A stretch of 64,000 nucleotides of DNA from Chrysaora quinquecirrha (Eukaryota; Cnidaria; Scyphozoa; Semaeostomeae; Pelagiidae): assembly GCA_014526335.1 (NCBI GenBank), contig JACTAT010000057.1:749465-813464 (forward strand), written 5' to 3'. The notes under the pieces are model-generated. The model saw only the letters and a list, made by a program, of their open reading frames with translations, was not told the DNA's origin and ran no database searches. Below are positions 23,453 through 35,892 of the stretch, one piece after another. The translations under genes were made by a program, and so were the position numbers. The first letter of the stretch is position 1, and every line of letters starts with the position of its first letter.

Positions 23453-26400
23453 ATGACTCCTAAATCGTCTTCACTAAGAATAGACCATTTGATAAAAAAC
23501 ATTACTTTGATTGAACAGGTTGCATCAAACAGATACAAAGGGAGATTCATAGGCAATGTAATGCCAGTTAGCAGTGGTTCTGGATTTTTAGTAACAGAAG
23601 ATGGAATGATATTAACGAATGCACACGTGGTTGCTGATGCCGTTAATGTTGAGATCAAAATGCAAAATGGCAAAACATACGAGGGTATTGTTGTTGATAT
23701 TGATCCAATCACAGATCTTGCTGCAATACAACTTATTTCAAATTCACATGTAAGGTTCTGCATTTTAAATATTTTTTCGCTATTTCTGTTGTTTTCTTTT
23801 TTTTACAAAAAACAGTGCATTGTCTACAGTATTCGAGTAGTACAGAACTTCAAATCGAGATCAAAAGTAGAAAAAATTCGAAGATTTTCGAACATACTGA
23901 AAGCCTCACCGTCTGACTTACTTAAAAGTACATAGCGCGAGAAACCAAAAACAGTGGTTTGTGACGGAAAAGATACTGGATACGGACGGAATTTTGTCGA
24001 TTAGAAAAGGGATACAGCGAGATAACAAACAGAATAAGCACACAAACTCTCTGTCTGCACCTAGCTGGCGTCAAGGTATTGATATTAACAGATTCCAAAA
24101 CCCTTAATGAAAAGATGACCTCGCTCTGCCAATAGTTTGAAAGCAATCTTGGCACAGTCTTGGTTGTTTTGTCAATTAAATTTTGTTATTTAGCAGAATT
24201 GAGTTTGCTTAGTTTGTTTTTATGGGGGAGGGAGGGTTCGAGGTTGTTACGTAGAAGGTGCTGTGGCGTCGTGGTGTAATACAGCTGACTCGTGGTGTCA
24301 GGAGCTCAGTGTGGTCAGGGTTCATGCCCAGCCACTGTAGCGTCACAGCCAGGGTCGAGGTCTCGATTAGTTAACCTACTACTGAGATCCAGCGACTTCA
24401 CCTGTTGTTCGTCTTTCAGAAAGATTTTGAGACAGATATACTACGGATCCTGTATTTCATAATATTAATGATAATGCATATGAATTGTTTTGCAGGGAAA
24501 ATTTTCATATTTGCGATTAGGAGAATCTTCACGTCTTAGAGCCGGTGAATGGGTTGCAGCATTGGGAAGTCCTCTTTCATTGAGTAATACCATTACTGCT
24601 GGAATCATAAGTTCATTGCATAGAGCAGGAGATGAACTTGGTTTAAATAGAGAAATGAAATACATCCAAACTGATGCAGCGATCAATGTAAGTGATTTTT
24701 CTTTTCTTTCACGTAAGTTATCATTCACGTGGTTTATCTAAAGTTTGGTTTTAGTTTTGCTTTTGGAGATCGTAGAAATCTTTCAGGTTTGTTGCAGTTT
24801 TGTAAAGGGTTGTCCAAATGGAGAAACGATGAAACAAAACCAAAACAGTCTTTCAAGGAAGTTTGTCTTGAAGTTTGCTTATCTTTCTGCGATCGCTGCG
24901 AAAAAGACTCACGAAAAATCTTCCCAAGATCACTAGCAACATAGAAGTTACCAAGGTAAATTCCATGTAAACCTGACGCTGAAGGTTACGCCAAAAGTAT
25001 TGACACACGCCAGAAAACAATAGATGCAGCCTGGAGAAGCTAACAGATGCTAAACCGGAATTATGGGAAGGCTTTTTTGTCATAGAATCATAGAATCCAG
25101 TGATCTAAGAATTCCGAACGTGCAAAAGTACGCATTTGTGCGACGACAATCGCAAAAATTCATGGGAAGATACTTAGCTGCCTAAAACCGAGTTGCCAAT
25201 CTGTTAATTTGAAATGATAATAAATGATTTTCCTTAATTTCAGGTTGGTAATTCTGGTGGACCACTTGTTAATTTGGTAAGTAATTCTTTTAGATATTAG
25301 GATTACATTTTTTCTAAAACATAGAGAAGCGACCAGAAGGTTCATCTTTCTTAAAATAATACTATATTGACTTTGGAGCAAGGTTTCAATCCTGTCTTTT
25401 GCAAACTCTTAAGACGTTTCTACTCTGAAATGCTAATTGCTAATTGGATCTAGTCAAATGGAAAGCAAGTCACTATGTACCCAGAAGAACGCATAAAATG
25501 CAGGAGATTGTTGTCTTAGGCTAGAAAAGAGCATTTATGAAATCAGTCACATCATTAAGTCTTCAGCATGATTCGATCAAAGCATGAACCGAAGATCTTG
25601 CTGAGTGTCTTACGAAAGAGAAACTGAGATTGTTGTTTCGCAAAGTTTTGACATAAGTTGTTGCCTTCCATACGACTCAATCATTAGTAGAATGCAAAGC
25701 CTTGTGGCTAAGAGTGGGTGCTCTGTTATGCATACATAAAACATTTATATGACAATACAGAATGTGCTATGAGTGGCTTGTAGCTCGTATTTCGTGTCAT
25801 TTGATTTTGAAATATCAAACTGGCATTTTCTAGGATGGTGAAGTTGTTGGTATAAATTGCATAACAGTAGCAGCAGCATCCGGAATCTCATTTGCAATTC
25901 CATCTGATGTAGCACGTGATTTCTTAGAAAATGCAAAGAAAAGAGCAAAACAAATCAAAGAATCATCCGGATTCGCCGCTGCTAAACTCAAACCAAAAGA
26001 AAGATTTTACATTGGTAAGAGCTGCTGTTTGTGTTGGTTTATGTTGAAGAAATTTACTATTATTGCAAACGTTCATGCTTCAGTTGCAATTTGGTCCAGG
26101 TAATTTTACACCGGGAATTTAAAAATGCTACACAGACAATCTAAAAAATAGCGCTAGTGTGGTTCATCGAAAATTATCGTCGTTCGTCGTCGAGCCGACC
26201 TTTGCAATAAATAGGAAAGAAACCACATTTCTCGTTGCCCGATGAAGGGAGATGGATCTCTCCCAAAACGTTGCCCTACTAAATGTCAAAGGCTCGTCAT
26301 GATAAGTGATGATAACAGCCTTGATTAGTTCCAATATTTTTACTCTGTCGTTCATCAAGTTGATCACCATTTTCGCCTTAGGCTCTCCGGTCTCTCCAGA

Positions 26401-28062
26401 GAATGGAACATCAGACAGAGACGAAAACAATATGATTAATAGCCTTACAAACCCAGATGTAGATAGAAATTAGTTAGAAAAGGGCATCCATAATCAGAAC
26501 AAAAGTAATATCCTACTAACATAACATCCAGCGACTATGACTAAGAGCGCACTTCTTCCAATTATACACCACAAAGTTTCCACAGAGATAAGACCTCTCG
26601 CATGACAACTACCAAAGCAGATCTGACTCTGCATAAATTACATATACTAAACAGCGAAGACTATGTAAGTATTGATTCTGAAAGACTTTTTAATTAGTTT
26701 GATGTTGATTTTGTAGGAATATCAATGTTGACCCTGACTCCTGGCATAGCTGAAGAACTCCGTCAAAGAAGTTCGAGATACTCGAAAATTCAAAAAGGAG
26801 TTTTTGTTGCGAATGTTTCAAGAGGATCTCCAGCTGATAGGTTTGTTTTTAACAAATTCTCAACAAACATTTTAAGCAACTATTCCATAAGAAAATGGTT
26901 CAGTGCATTGTACCTCAGACAGACTGCAACTATTACCTAGCCATAGGAATAGATGCATACAAAGCCTAGCAAAGAGAATGGTCAGTGCGTTTCGTGAGAA
27001 AGTTGGAAGTTGGAAGGAAAAATTACACTGGAAAATGATACATGGAAAACTACCCCAACGAAAGAAAGCTCAAGAGATTAAAGTGTAAGGAATGAAGGAA
27101 ATTTGTATTGGGGCAACTGACATTGACATTGCTGGGAAGTGCTGTTCTCGGAAAGTGAAGGGTGAAAGTGAAATGGTGTTTTAGCGCCAATTGCTATGAT
27201 CTCAGTAGTAGGTTAACTAATTGAAACCTCGACCCTGGCTGTGACGCTACCGTGGCTAGGCTCGAACCCTGACTGAGCTCCTAACACCATCATTCAGCTG
27301 GATTATACCACGACGCCACAGTACCTTCAAAGGGTGTTGTAAGGTGCTTCTGACCTCCTGGGAACTGTTTATATAATTGGGAAGATAAAGTTGAGAATGT
27401 TAGACAGCAGATCTAGGATGTGGTGACATTTTGATCAATGCAAATTGTTCACCATTAGCCTTATGGTGCCTGCACTTGCTTTTCTTATCGATGCAAAGTC
27501 ACTGCGATATGATAGTGAAAGTTACATGAAAACATGATTATTTTTTTTGTTGATACTGAACTGAGATTACGTTTTTGTTTTGGGGAAAATTGCAGACTTT
27601 TGTGAAAGAATTTCCTTAATGGTGTGTACATTTGTAGGATTCAAGAACGATAGCAGTGTCGAAGAAGTCTGATGGGAGGTGCAAAGTTTTCTCTGTTCTA
27701 CCAAATATGGTCTTCCTTCGAAAACAAGATTCTGGCAGTGGCAGGGTCAAATGCCAGAGTGGGAAAGCAGTTTTATACGCCAGAGATTACGAATTGTAGA
27801 AGAAAGAGCAAATGTGACAAAGTCTTGATATTCCAATTGTATTTCTAGCGTTGTTGTATTGTATTAAAAGCTGAATTTTCTTTTTCCTAGAGCTGGAATT
27901 CGACCCGGTGACGTAATCGTTAAAATAAACAAGAAAGAAGTTTCAAATTCAAAAGAAATTTATGATGCTGTTAGCATTGGAGATAAAATCGAAGTGGAAA
28001 TTTTACGAGGATCTTCGATGGTACAAATTCATATTAAACCAGAAATGGCTGGAAAACTTTAA
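23453..28062 (+). CDS. HTRA2: HTRA2-like mitochondrial serine protease with PDZ domain
   Basis: Exons: 23453(or 23519)-23749, 24496-24687, 25244-25276, 25834-26014, 26717-26840, 27891-28062 (TAA). From 23453 they total 332 residues. The trypsin-like catalytic triad is visible: His in TNAHVVAD, Asp in DPITDLAAI, Ser in [11 protein letters not shown], plus the IQTDAAIN and [10 protein letters not shown] signatures. The PDZ domain has carboxylate loop [11 protein letters not shown] and ends [13 protein letters not shown]. Residues around YIGISMLTL and [13 protein letters not shown] are closer to HTRA2 (mitochondrial quality control, apoptosis) than to HTRA1/3. The 5' end is unsettled. The ATG at 23453 follows an in-frame TGA directly, while a plausible acceptor at 23518 suggests an upstream exon carrying the presequence. 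A 33 nt microexon encodes the catalytic serine. Confidence 0.9.
24253..24405 (+). repeat. tRNA-derived SINE, family A, copy 3
   Basis: GTGCTGTGGCGTCGTGGTGT starts the tRNA-like head. The A box overlaps GGTGTAATACAGCTGACTCG and the B box is GGTTCATGCCC, followed by AGCGTCACAGCCAGGGTCGA and TTAGTTAACCTACTACTGAG. It is the most complete copy and lies in intron 1 of the HTRA2-like gene. Confidence 0.7.
26215..26330. repeat. Dispersed repeat, family D, copy 1
   Basis: It shares GATCTCTCC, AACGTTGCC and the order TCAAAGG..GTCATG..AGTGATGAT with 37205-37345. It is non-coding and inside an intron of the HTRA2-like gene. Confidence 0.45.
27161..27335 (-). repeat. tRNA-derived SINE, family A, copy 4
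   Basis: On the minus strand this copy has an exact B box (GGTTCGAGCC) and an A-box region GTGGTATAATCCAGCTGA, then CAGCCAGGGTCGAGG and TTAGTTAACCTACTACTGAG. It lies in the last intron of the HTRA2-like gene. Confidence 0.7.
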
Positions 28063-28447
28063 TCACTGCAGGTTGTTTTAAACAGTGATCTTTAAACATC
28101 AAAATCAAATATTGTTAAAAGTTGTAGTGTTCACAATGTGACATTATTGAACGAGCATGATTAAGATGATGAGATGAAACCACAAGCCATGATCATATTA
28201 AATAGTTTTTATTTTTTCTCATATATTAATAAAAGTGTGACAATAAATGTTTCTTAAATACAACAAAAACACCATAATTTCAAGTTGTCTTTATATAATT
28301 TCATGCTGTCTGGACTAGAAACGAACTTGCTGGGCGAAATCTCCATTATCTCACGATGTCTTTATATTTCTTACCTTACAAAACTCCATAAAGCAAAATT
28401 TGCAGATGTTGATGAGTCTAAATTGAGGTTCATTTGAATTCACTGGA
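28063..28447. other. Convergent intergenic region between HTRA2-like gene and RMND5
   Basis: These 385 bp hold both 3' UTRs. A 25-26 bp block with CTAGAAACGAACTTGCTGGG occurs at about 28312-28335 and again across the RMND5 stop codon at 28444-28467, so the end of the RMND5 reading frame is duplicated in its own 3' UTR. Confidence 0.7.
28228..28247 (+). terminator. Two AATAAA polyadenylation signals of the HTRA2-like gene
   Basis: AATAAA occurs at 28228-28233 and again at 28242-28247, about 170 bp after the stop codon. A TTTATT (AATAAA on the minus strand) near 28208 may serve the convergent RMND5 gene, so the two 3' UTRs may overlap. Confidence 0.6.
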
Positions 28448-31400
28448 CTAGAAACGAACTTGCTGGGCATGTTTAGGATCCATCTCGACAGGACAATATG
28501 GACATTTCAGCCTGAAAAAAATAATAAAAATTGATATCATCAAATGGACAATCTTGACTGTGCAAAACCTTAGAATCGCCAGCTGTTTAGTAATGTTGGG
28601 GGTATCAAGAAATTAGAATAGAACGGTGGAAAAGTGTCCACACTAGAGATTTATCGATCCGTTCCTTGGCGTTCCGTATTACGGGTCACTTTTCAGAGCC
28701 GCCCACTTTATGGAACGGAATGGAAATTTTTCCGTTCTTGTGTTCAAAGGGCCTAAGCTTCCTCGCTTGCCACTTCCTAGTTAACGATATTGAAGGAGTT
28801 AGCAAAACATCTACAGAAATATAAATCCTGATGAATTATCGTATGCCAGATAACTGACAGTCAACAGGATTAGTCGCAGACTCTAAGAAAGAAAATAAAC
28901 TTTTTGTCTCTCCCAACATTAGTTGTTTTGTTTTTCATTCAGATATATGTATAAGGATGATCTGGCTCTGCCAAACCAGAAATCTCTGCAGAATTTCAGG
29001 TTATAGGAAAGTTTAAATTTTGCACAGATCTCCTTCCGAATAGGAAAGTACAAAAATGGACAAGGCAATAGGCTAAGAAAAATCTGAATAGTCTAAGAAA
29101 GGAATCGAGTCCATTTAATTCATATAAGACTGAGCTTTTGGTTTGGGTAAGTAGGTGATCCCAGGGGCAAAATGAATGAAGCTGGCATTATCAAGCAATA
29201 ATTTTGATGGCCTGCTTATACGCACACATAAGCTACTTTAAAACACGTTTGTATTTTTCCTATCCAGGTAACGTCACTAAATACTAAAAAATCAACAAAA
29301 CAGCTTTAAACTAGAGAAAGAAAAAAGAACTAAAAAGAGGTGAAATATGAAATTTCCTTACTTGTTTCCTGCTACGAGTTTATTCAGAGCATCTTTAGAA
29401 ATTGCATGACCACAGATAAGTCTCATTGGTGGATTTGTACGTCCACATTGTTGTCTTAAAATGGGACAGGCAAAAATCGAATGAAATCTGTATTCATCTC
29501 CAAGTTCTATCTCAACCTTGAGGAAAAAATCACCTACATTAGAAACATTTTAACAAGTTTTGCAAAAAGCGCCTTTGTCAAAATGACAGTGCAAGAAAGA
29601 GCAAGCAACTTGTTTTGTTTTTAAACGCGGCTTTTGGTTATATGAAAGGCAGGCAGCTATAGAGGTTCTATTATTCCCAGTACACCGAGATCTTTTAAAG
29701 TTTTAGAAGAGTAGAGTACTTAAAGATTTCCAAAAGTTTCTTACATATCACAGCTTCATAACAACACAAGAAAACTATTTTTCGGTTTTAAGAAAGAAAT
29801 GATTTTCTGATTATTGCAGGAAAAGAACGACATTATTTTCTTCTTTGCAAATAAAAAAATGTGAAAGTTTCCTGACATATTTGAACCAGCCCTCAGGGTC
29901 ATTTTAAACTGCTCAGCAGCCCCAGTCTTGAATTGATTACAAAATAAAGAAGATTATCATAAAAGAACTGTGTATATGATGAAATAGAGACCTGTTAATG
30001 AGTTATACATGCAACATTCTAGCAGCAAAACATCTAACAACATCCTTCTCCTATTTAAATGAGGCCTTCTTTGGCTAAACTTTAGAATGATCCAGGTGCT
30101 TATTCAAGGATTAACATACTTAAGTTAAAGACCTCATAAGATCTTTGTCCGATCTGTAGTGGGAACTAGGTGACCGTGTGTCTTTTCCCGCTGTAGTTGG
30201 GACCAATATTGATTGCATATTCAGGTTTAGATTTTACTTGATAAAAAAGACCCCATAAGGATGTACAGCTCGGTTGATTTTCAACGTTTAAACTCTGATG
30301 AAATTTGAGCCCAGTTTCTCTGGATCACGGAAAGAATACATTGGTGAAAGCCCAAGGTCTAAATAATAGAATAATAATAAATGAATGAATGAATCTCACA
30401 GGCAATTCTTCCTTTGAACTCCAAACTCCAGTACATTGTCTTTGTTTCATGACTTGTTTGATTTGCAGCAGAGTTGGAAGCGCTACACAGCCAGCAGTAA
30501 CACTAAAAAGAAAAATCAAACATTAATCCGCATTAATCGATGACTAAACTTTAATTGAAAAAGACATTCTTAGGCCAGGTTCAGACGTCGTCCAGTGGTT
30601 CAGACGAAAAAATTTGCCATGTCAGTCTAGCACCGCACAGGCTCAATAATATGCACGACTCTGCTACTGTCGAGCCACTGCAACAAGGCAAAATGGGTCG
30701 TGTCAAAACTTAGTTCGAGCAATATTAACTGATTGATTCAGACATTGTGCTACTGCCTTGCGGTGGTAATTTCTCTGCCCTTTCACTGCAAGCGCGACTC
30801 TGACAGGTCGCCTGCACCAGACTTTAATTCACATGAAATTTAAAATTATTTAAGAGAAACGTTGTGTCACATTTGTTGATCGATTTGGTCTGAAAAATTT
30901 CGATTTTAAAAATCTGACGTCCATTCAAATTGTTTGTCTTTATTGAGCGGGTCTTTTTACAAGCGTTTCTTCATGAAATTAATTCAAAGGGATATTTCTA
31001 ATCTGTAGCGTCACCAATTCAAGTGATTCAACCCAATCAAACGAATATCATAAAGCTAAAATGGGAAGCATTTTGTGTGAAAATTTTGAAACAAAAGAGC
31101 AAAGATATAGCATGCGACTTTGAAACAAGATCTTTGACGACGAAACGTTTATGACCCATTTGATACAATACCGGTTCGGCTTCGATTTTGTGATTGGTGC
31201 GCTTCGATCTGCATCTAGATAGCTAGCTGTTTCAGACGTTTATACTCTGACAAGAGTCAGATGAAAAATCTTAGACGAAAGACGAGAGGTGTCCAACGAT
31301 TTTTCCCCCTTCCATCACAATTTTAAAGTTTTGTGCGACCAAAATAAATCATTCAATACAAAGAAAGAAGACTACGTACCTAACTTCTAAAGGACTGCTA

Positions 31401-34400
31401 ACAGATAATCCCATCAAAGCACATGCATCTTTAGCAAGGATTTCATTTATTTCAAGCCAATTGACAGGATCTAGAAAGTCAGCATAAGGAGAATTTTCCA
31501 GTCCAATTCTTATGAATGCAAAGCAACCCATCAGCTTTTGGATTTCTATAAAAAGAAACGAAAATGTTTAGCAAAAAATTTTTAGCAAAAAAGTTTTGCA
31601 TTTTGTAACACGATTCAACGTTATTGTTATTATGCTGATCCTAAATGGGGTTATTTTTCATGATATGGCAGCTAATGGGAATGTTGCTCCCGGAGTAAGG
31701 GTTGTTACAAAATGCCCATGCCTTTCATTGCGCCACATCTCACCACAGCGATGTTGGAATCGGATGAGATGTTGTGTCGTTCTTGTTGTTATGGCATGTT
31801 TGTTGATTATATGGACCATTCACCGAAATAGTGTGGGTGTGCGCTATAATTGAAGTGAACTTCTGCTATGATGCAAGTAATTCAGTTTAATATCTCAATT
31901 TTAAGGTGGCAAAGATCAAACCTTTTAAATGTTCTCTGAATCTTGAAAAATTCCTTGAATAAGCAAGGGCTTCCTTGCATTGTCCCTTAACAACCAGATC
32001 TATGAACTTTAATCTGTGCAGTTTAAACTCTAATGGACTATTCTTAGCGTTAAGCTCTTCTATTCTTGATTCAGCCCATCTACAGAAACAGAAAGATAGC
32101 GCATTTAAACTTTTAATAGGAATATCAAAATAATTTGAAATTCAAACTAACACCGAATATAATTGTGAAACTTGACAGACCTCAAAGGGCGTATTTTTTT
32201 GGTAACCTGTTTTTGGCAGATCTTCCAAATTCTGAAAACGGTAAACTAAGAAGGAAAAAGTTTCCTGACCCAAAAAAACACAGCTGCCGAAAACGGCAGG
32301 CTGATCAGAGCATCCTCGAACTAAACCATTTATTTTAAAGCGAGAACGAGATTCTTTACGATATCTGCGATGCCTTCCAGCTTCAGGGACAGAAGGTTTT
32401 GGAGGTCTACCAAACAGGCCGTTTTCAGCAGACGTTACCAAAAAGTACGTTTCGACGTCTACCGACAAGAGGAGTTGTCTGTTGAAAACAGAATGTGACC
32501 AAAAAATACGCCCAAAGTTAGATTTATCTGGTGATATTAATATATTAATACTTACTTCAAAGCTGGTTCAAGGTTATGATTTTTACATTCATCTAATATT
32601 CTGTTGAGTTCAGCAAAGGGTTCTCTCTGCTTTTCATCTATGTGCAAATTTGCTTCCTGCAATTAATGTTAGGCAGTGATAGATATGAGAAAAGACTCTA
32701 TAGTACGGTAGCTTTAGACAAACTGTCCTACTAAAGGACATTGGCTGAAGGTGAAGGTGAAATAGTGTTTTAGTGCCAGTCGTTAGGATCTCAGAAGTAA
32801 GTTAACTAATCAAGACCTCAACCCTGGCTGTGACGCTACCATAGCTGGGCTCAAACCCTGACCACACTGAGCTCCTGACACAATGAGTCAGCTGAATTAC
32901 ACCACAACACCGCAGCACCTTCAATTATGCTATCCACAGACCAGGTCATGAGCCACAGCAGTTGATTCGAACAACCCATATCATTGGTAGCTCAGGAGTT
33001 GTCCTGGAGTTGTACAGTTCTCATTTACCTACCCATTGAGAAATGGAAGGCTGAGTTGCCCTGTGACAATAGGAGGTCTAATGGCATTACCTATTTCTGG
33101 ATTTCAACTAACACCCCTCACTTGGCCACAAGCAAATAAATCCACTACGCCATGGTAGCTAAGGCTCAAATGGAAAAGCATCCATAGAAGCAAAAGGTTC
33201 TGGTTTCGGACCCGTTGTTGTTGCATCAATCAATCTCTCAAATTATCTCTAAAAACAGGCAGATTTTTTGTCTCTAAATGAAGATAGGAAGGCAGACAGA
33301 AAAGTGTGGTAAAAGAAAAGAAGTTAATCAATCATAAATCCATGCTAAATTAATTCAATTAAGAACTTACATTAATCAGCATCTCTGCAACTGTTACTTG
33401 ACCTTTTCTCAACAAATGCTCACAGATTGCTTCATTCAGAAGTTTTGACTCATTGCCAGAAAAAATACCTTCTTGTGTTGTACCACTGAAGTCAGAGACA
33501 AAATTCTGAAAGTAAAAATGTATTTATCAATTGAAACATTGAATCACGGTTCATATATGCAACCAATTTATTGCAATTTTTGTAGTATGCAAGTTGAAGG
33601 ATTGTTCTAGTTATGTAGAGATCCAATCATGCATCGTTTTAGTTATTGTCACGGCTGAACAGCAAAAACATTTTAGAATATATGTAGTTGTTTAAAATGT
33701 AAATATCAGAGTCAATTTTCCCTCTTGAGTTGAGATTTTTTAGGTTTTTGGGGCTTACTGTTTATCAGTTTTCAATGTTGATTGTTCTTAGATTTGCAGA
33801 GGTCCACCTTAGTCATTTGTTTTGGTCTGTTTCTGACGTTTATACTCTGAAGAGCGTTGGAGGAAAAAAGCTTGAAGTATGCCTGAAAATGTTTCAACTG
33901 TTTATTGCAATTTTGAAGCTTTGAACAATTAAAAAATTATTATCTTTTGTGTTCTGATTGACCTTCCTCAGTTGACAACTGTCTGATAGTAACTTCTTCT
34001 TGACTCTGGTGTAAGGCAGACTTCATTCTGGCACATTCCTTACTATACTTTCTCCCAAAATGCAGATTGTGAATGCAAAAATTTATTAAAATTGAAAATG
34101 TTTATTGATATCTACATACCCTGTCAACTGCTTTTCCAACTTTAGAAACACAACTATGAAGTTCTTTATGTTCTGTAGCAAATCTTTGAGTGCTTTCTTT
34201 TACTTTTTTCCCACAAGCAGCAATGATATGAGATTGTAATGGACTTAGCATTGAGTCAGATGGAGCTGAAATCAAATGTAATAGTCCAAATGTAAATTCA
34301 TAAGAAACATTTTTGACTTTCAAGTAAGTTGATACATGGTTGGTACTGCAAATGTAGACTTATTACCTGAACCGTAGTTATTGCTATTGAATTCAGCTAC

Positions 34401-35892
34401 TGGATGCTCAAAGTAACTTTGAGCCATCTCAGTCTGGTGTGTTAGTCTTGGTTTGCTGAGCAATACTTGGGACTCAGGTAATAAGTCTACTGGAAACGAG
34501 AAAGTCTAGAAAGCATGCCATTTTGATGAGATCTCAGCACAGGAAGACCATTCCAAAGGGTAATGAACTGAAATCTTTTCTTTTTTGAGCAAAATTAATA
34601 TTTTTCAAGAGAGCACAGGGAAATTAGGGAGAGAAAAGTGCTAACGGACCATACCAATATATAAGAACAGATTTGTGATACTTTTCTAAAAGGTTCTGAC
34701 ACATAGAGCTGGAAACTGAGCGAGAACAAAACTGTTGGTCTGACAGCGGGCCTAAAAACTTGCTCTCCTTGTCTTTTCTTATATATTGATATGGTCCGTT
34801 AGCACTTTTCTCTCCCAAATTTCCCTGTGCTCTCTCGAAAAATATTAATTTTGCTCAAAAAAGAAAAATTTCAGTTCACTACACTTTAGAATGGGCTTCC
34901 TGTGATCTCAGCTGCAACAAGTCAGGTTAATATTTCTTAAGACTGATGATGACTATGATGATGATAATAATGATGCAAATGATTAAGATGATGATTGATG
35001 ATGACAATGATCGATGATGATGTTGACAAATGATGATGATGATTGATGACGTTGCCGTTGGTGATGAAAATGACATTGATGGGTGTTCATAATGATGAAT
35101 GATGATGATACAGTAGATATATTATGATGTGAAGAATTGTTCTTAAGGTAAGGTTTTTATTATCATCATCATCATTATCATCATCATCATAATGAACTAT
35201 TTGCTGTTAGGTAATTATTTTGGCTTATAATGTAGTTTGATTAGTTTTAATTTTTAAGTAATTAATTAAATCTTTGAATCCTTCTTTTTCTTTTTCTTTT
35301 TCTTTTACTTTATGTTTTTGTTGTTCTGTTAATGTTACTAAGAGTAATTAAATTCATTCATGTGTATAAAACATAGCCTTATCATTGTCATGTAAACAAA
35401 CAAAGGGCACTTGGCTTGATAGCTCTTTTGAGTTTTTGTCAAGTGTCCTAAGCTACAATTAGTATAAATAATTTTCCTTGCAAACTGTAATTAAAAAAGC
35501 TTGAATTATATATGAATTGAATTGAATTGAATAATCATAATATCATCATCATCATCATTATTTTTTATTTTTATTATCACTGAATTTTCCTTCTACTATC
35601 TATCTACAATTCTTTTGGTTTCATATCATAATGGTTCTCAGAGAGGAAACCTACAGGTTCTCAGAGAGCTTTTTTGTTTTGCAAAATAAAAAGGTTCAAA
35701 AAGTGGAAATTGTTTTAGGCCTAAAAAAGACAACGCTACGCTCGCAGCTATTTGCTTACCTTCACAAAGACCCCTTTTTATATTCTCTACATGTTGTATG
35801 AGATCATTCAGTTTATTACAGTTGTCTTCAAGAGTTTCATATCTGTTCATGAGTTTATCAATTTCTCTCTCAACTGCTGAACAGGCCTCCAT
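28448..35892 (-). CDS. RMND5A: RMND5 (RMD5/GID2-type) subunit of CTLH E3 ubiquitin ligase, 9 coding exons
   Basis: RMND5 pairs with MAEA to form the catalytic RING module of the CTLH/GID ubiquitin ligase. Exons 5' to 3': 35892-35760, 34265-34120, 33505-33371, 32656-32556, 32079-31922, 31545-31380, 30502-30400, 29516-29362, 28511-28448. They total 1161 nt in consistent phase, giving 386 residues (human RMND5A is about 391). Exon 1 starts [10 protein letters not shown], like human MDQCVTVERE. A LisH segment (about 113-138), the CTLH/CRA region and [14 protein letters not shown] follow. The RING-like end has CPILRQQC (331-338), [12 protein letters not shown] (349-360) and CPYCP (369-373). The tail QVRF differs from the vertebrate QIFF. 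Whether it corresponds to RMND5A or RMND5B cannot be said; most invertebrates have one gene. Confidence 0.95.
32184..32513. mobile_element. MITE-like element with GGGCGTATTTTTTGGT ends
   Basis: The left end GGGCGTATTTTTTTGGTAAC and the complement of the right end GGGCGTATTTTTTGGTCAC match, and inner GTTTTC/GAAAAC blocks are also inverted. The unit is about 330 bp, non-coding, in an RMND5 intron. Confidence 0.65.
32746..32925 (-). repeat. tRNA-derived SINE, family A, copy 5
   Basis: It has the complement of the family A blocks: GAAGGTGAAATAGTGTTTTA at one end, TTAGGATCTCAGAAGTAAGT, CAACCCTGGCTGTGACGCTA, a B-box region GGTTTGAGCCC and a terminal CACCTTCA. It sits in an intron of RMND5, in the same orientation as the gene. 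Confidence 0.7.
33815..33925 (+). repeat. Dispersed repeat, family C, partial copy
   Basis: GGTCTGTTTCTGACGTTTAT ACTCTGA and AAAAAAGCTT match the right half of the copies at 10770 and 52405. Confidence 0.55.
34525..34914. mobile_element. 390 bp MITE with long inverted arms
   Basis: Arms of about 145 bp (34525-34674 and 34771-34914) are inverted copies, with AGAGCACAGGGAAATT / AATTTCCCTGTGCTCTC and CTAACGGACCATA / TATGGTCCGTTAG among the exact blocks. The short centre is unique. It lies in RMND5 intron 1, where it would form a strong hairpin in the pre-mRNA. Confidence 0.8.
34940..35190. repeat. Imperfect ATG/ATC trinucleotide microsatellite
   Basis: Runs of GATGAT on the left and ATCATC on the right (35157-35190) face each other, so this degenerate microsatellite is also partly self-complementary. 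A second ATC run lies at 35535-35560. Confidence 0.7.

Noticed and set aside
26903..27088. Plus-strand frame after HTRA2 exon 5
   Set aside because: It is intronic. The splice from 26840 to 27891 gives the complete PDZ domain in phase without it.
31596..31853. Plus-strand 85-codon frame in an RMND5 intron
   Set aside because: No domain, antisense in an intron, and no codon or repeat evidence for coding.
33140..33230. Third tRNA-like SINE (GGTTTCGGACC B-box-like)
   Set aside because: Only one copy is seen in the window and the A box is weak.
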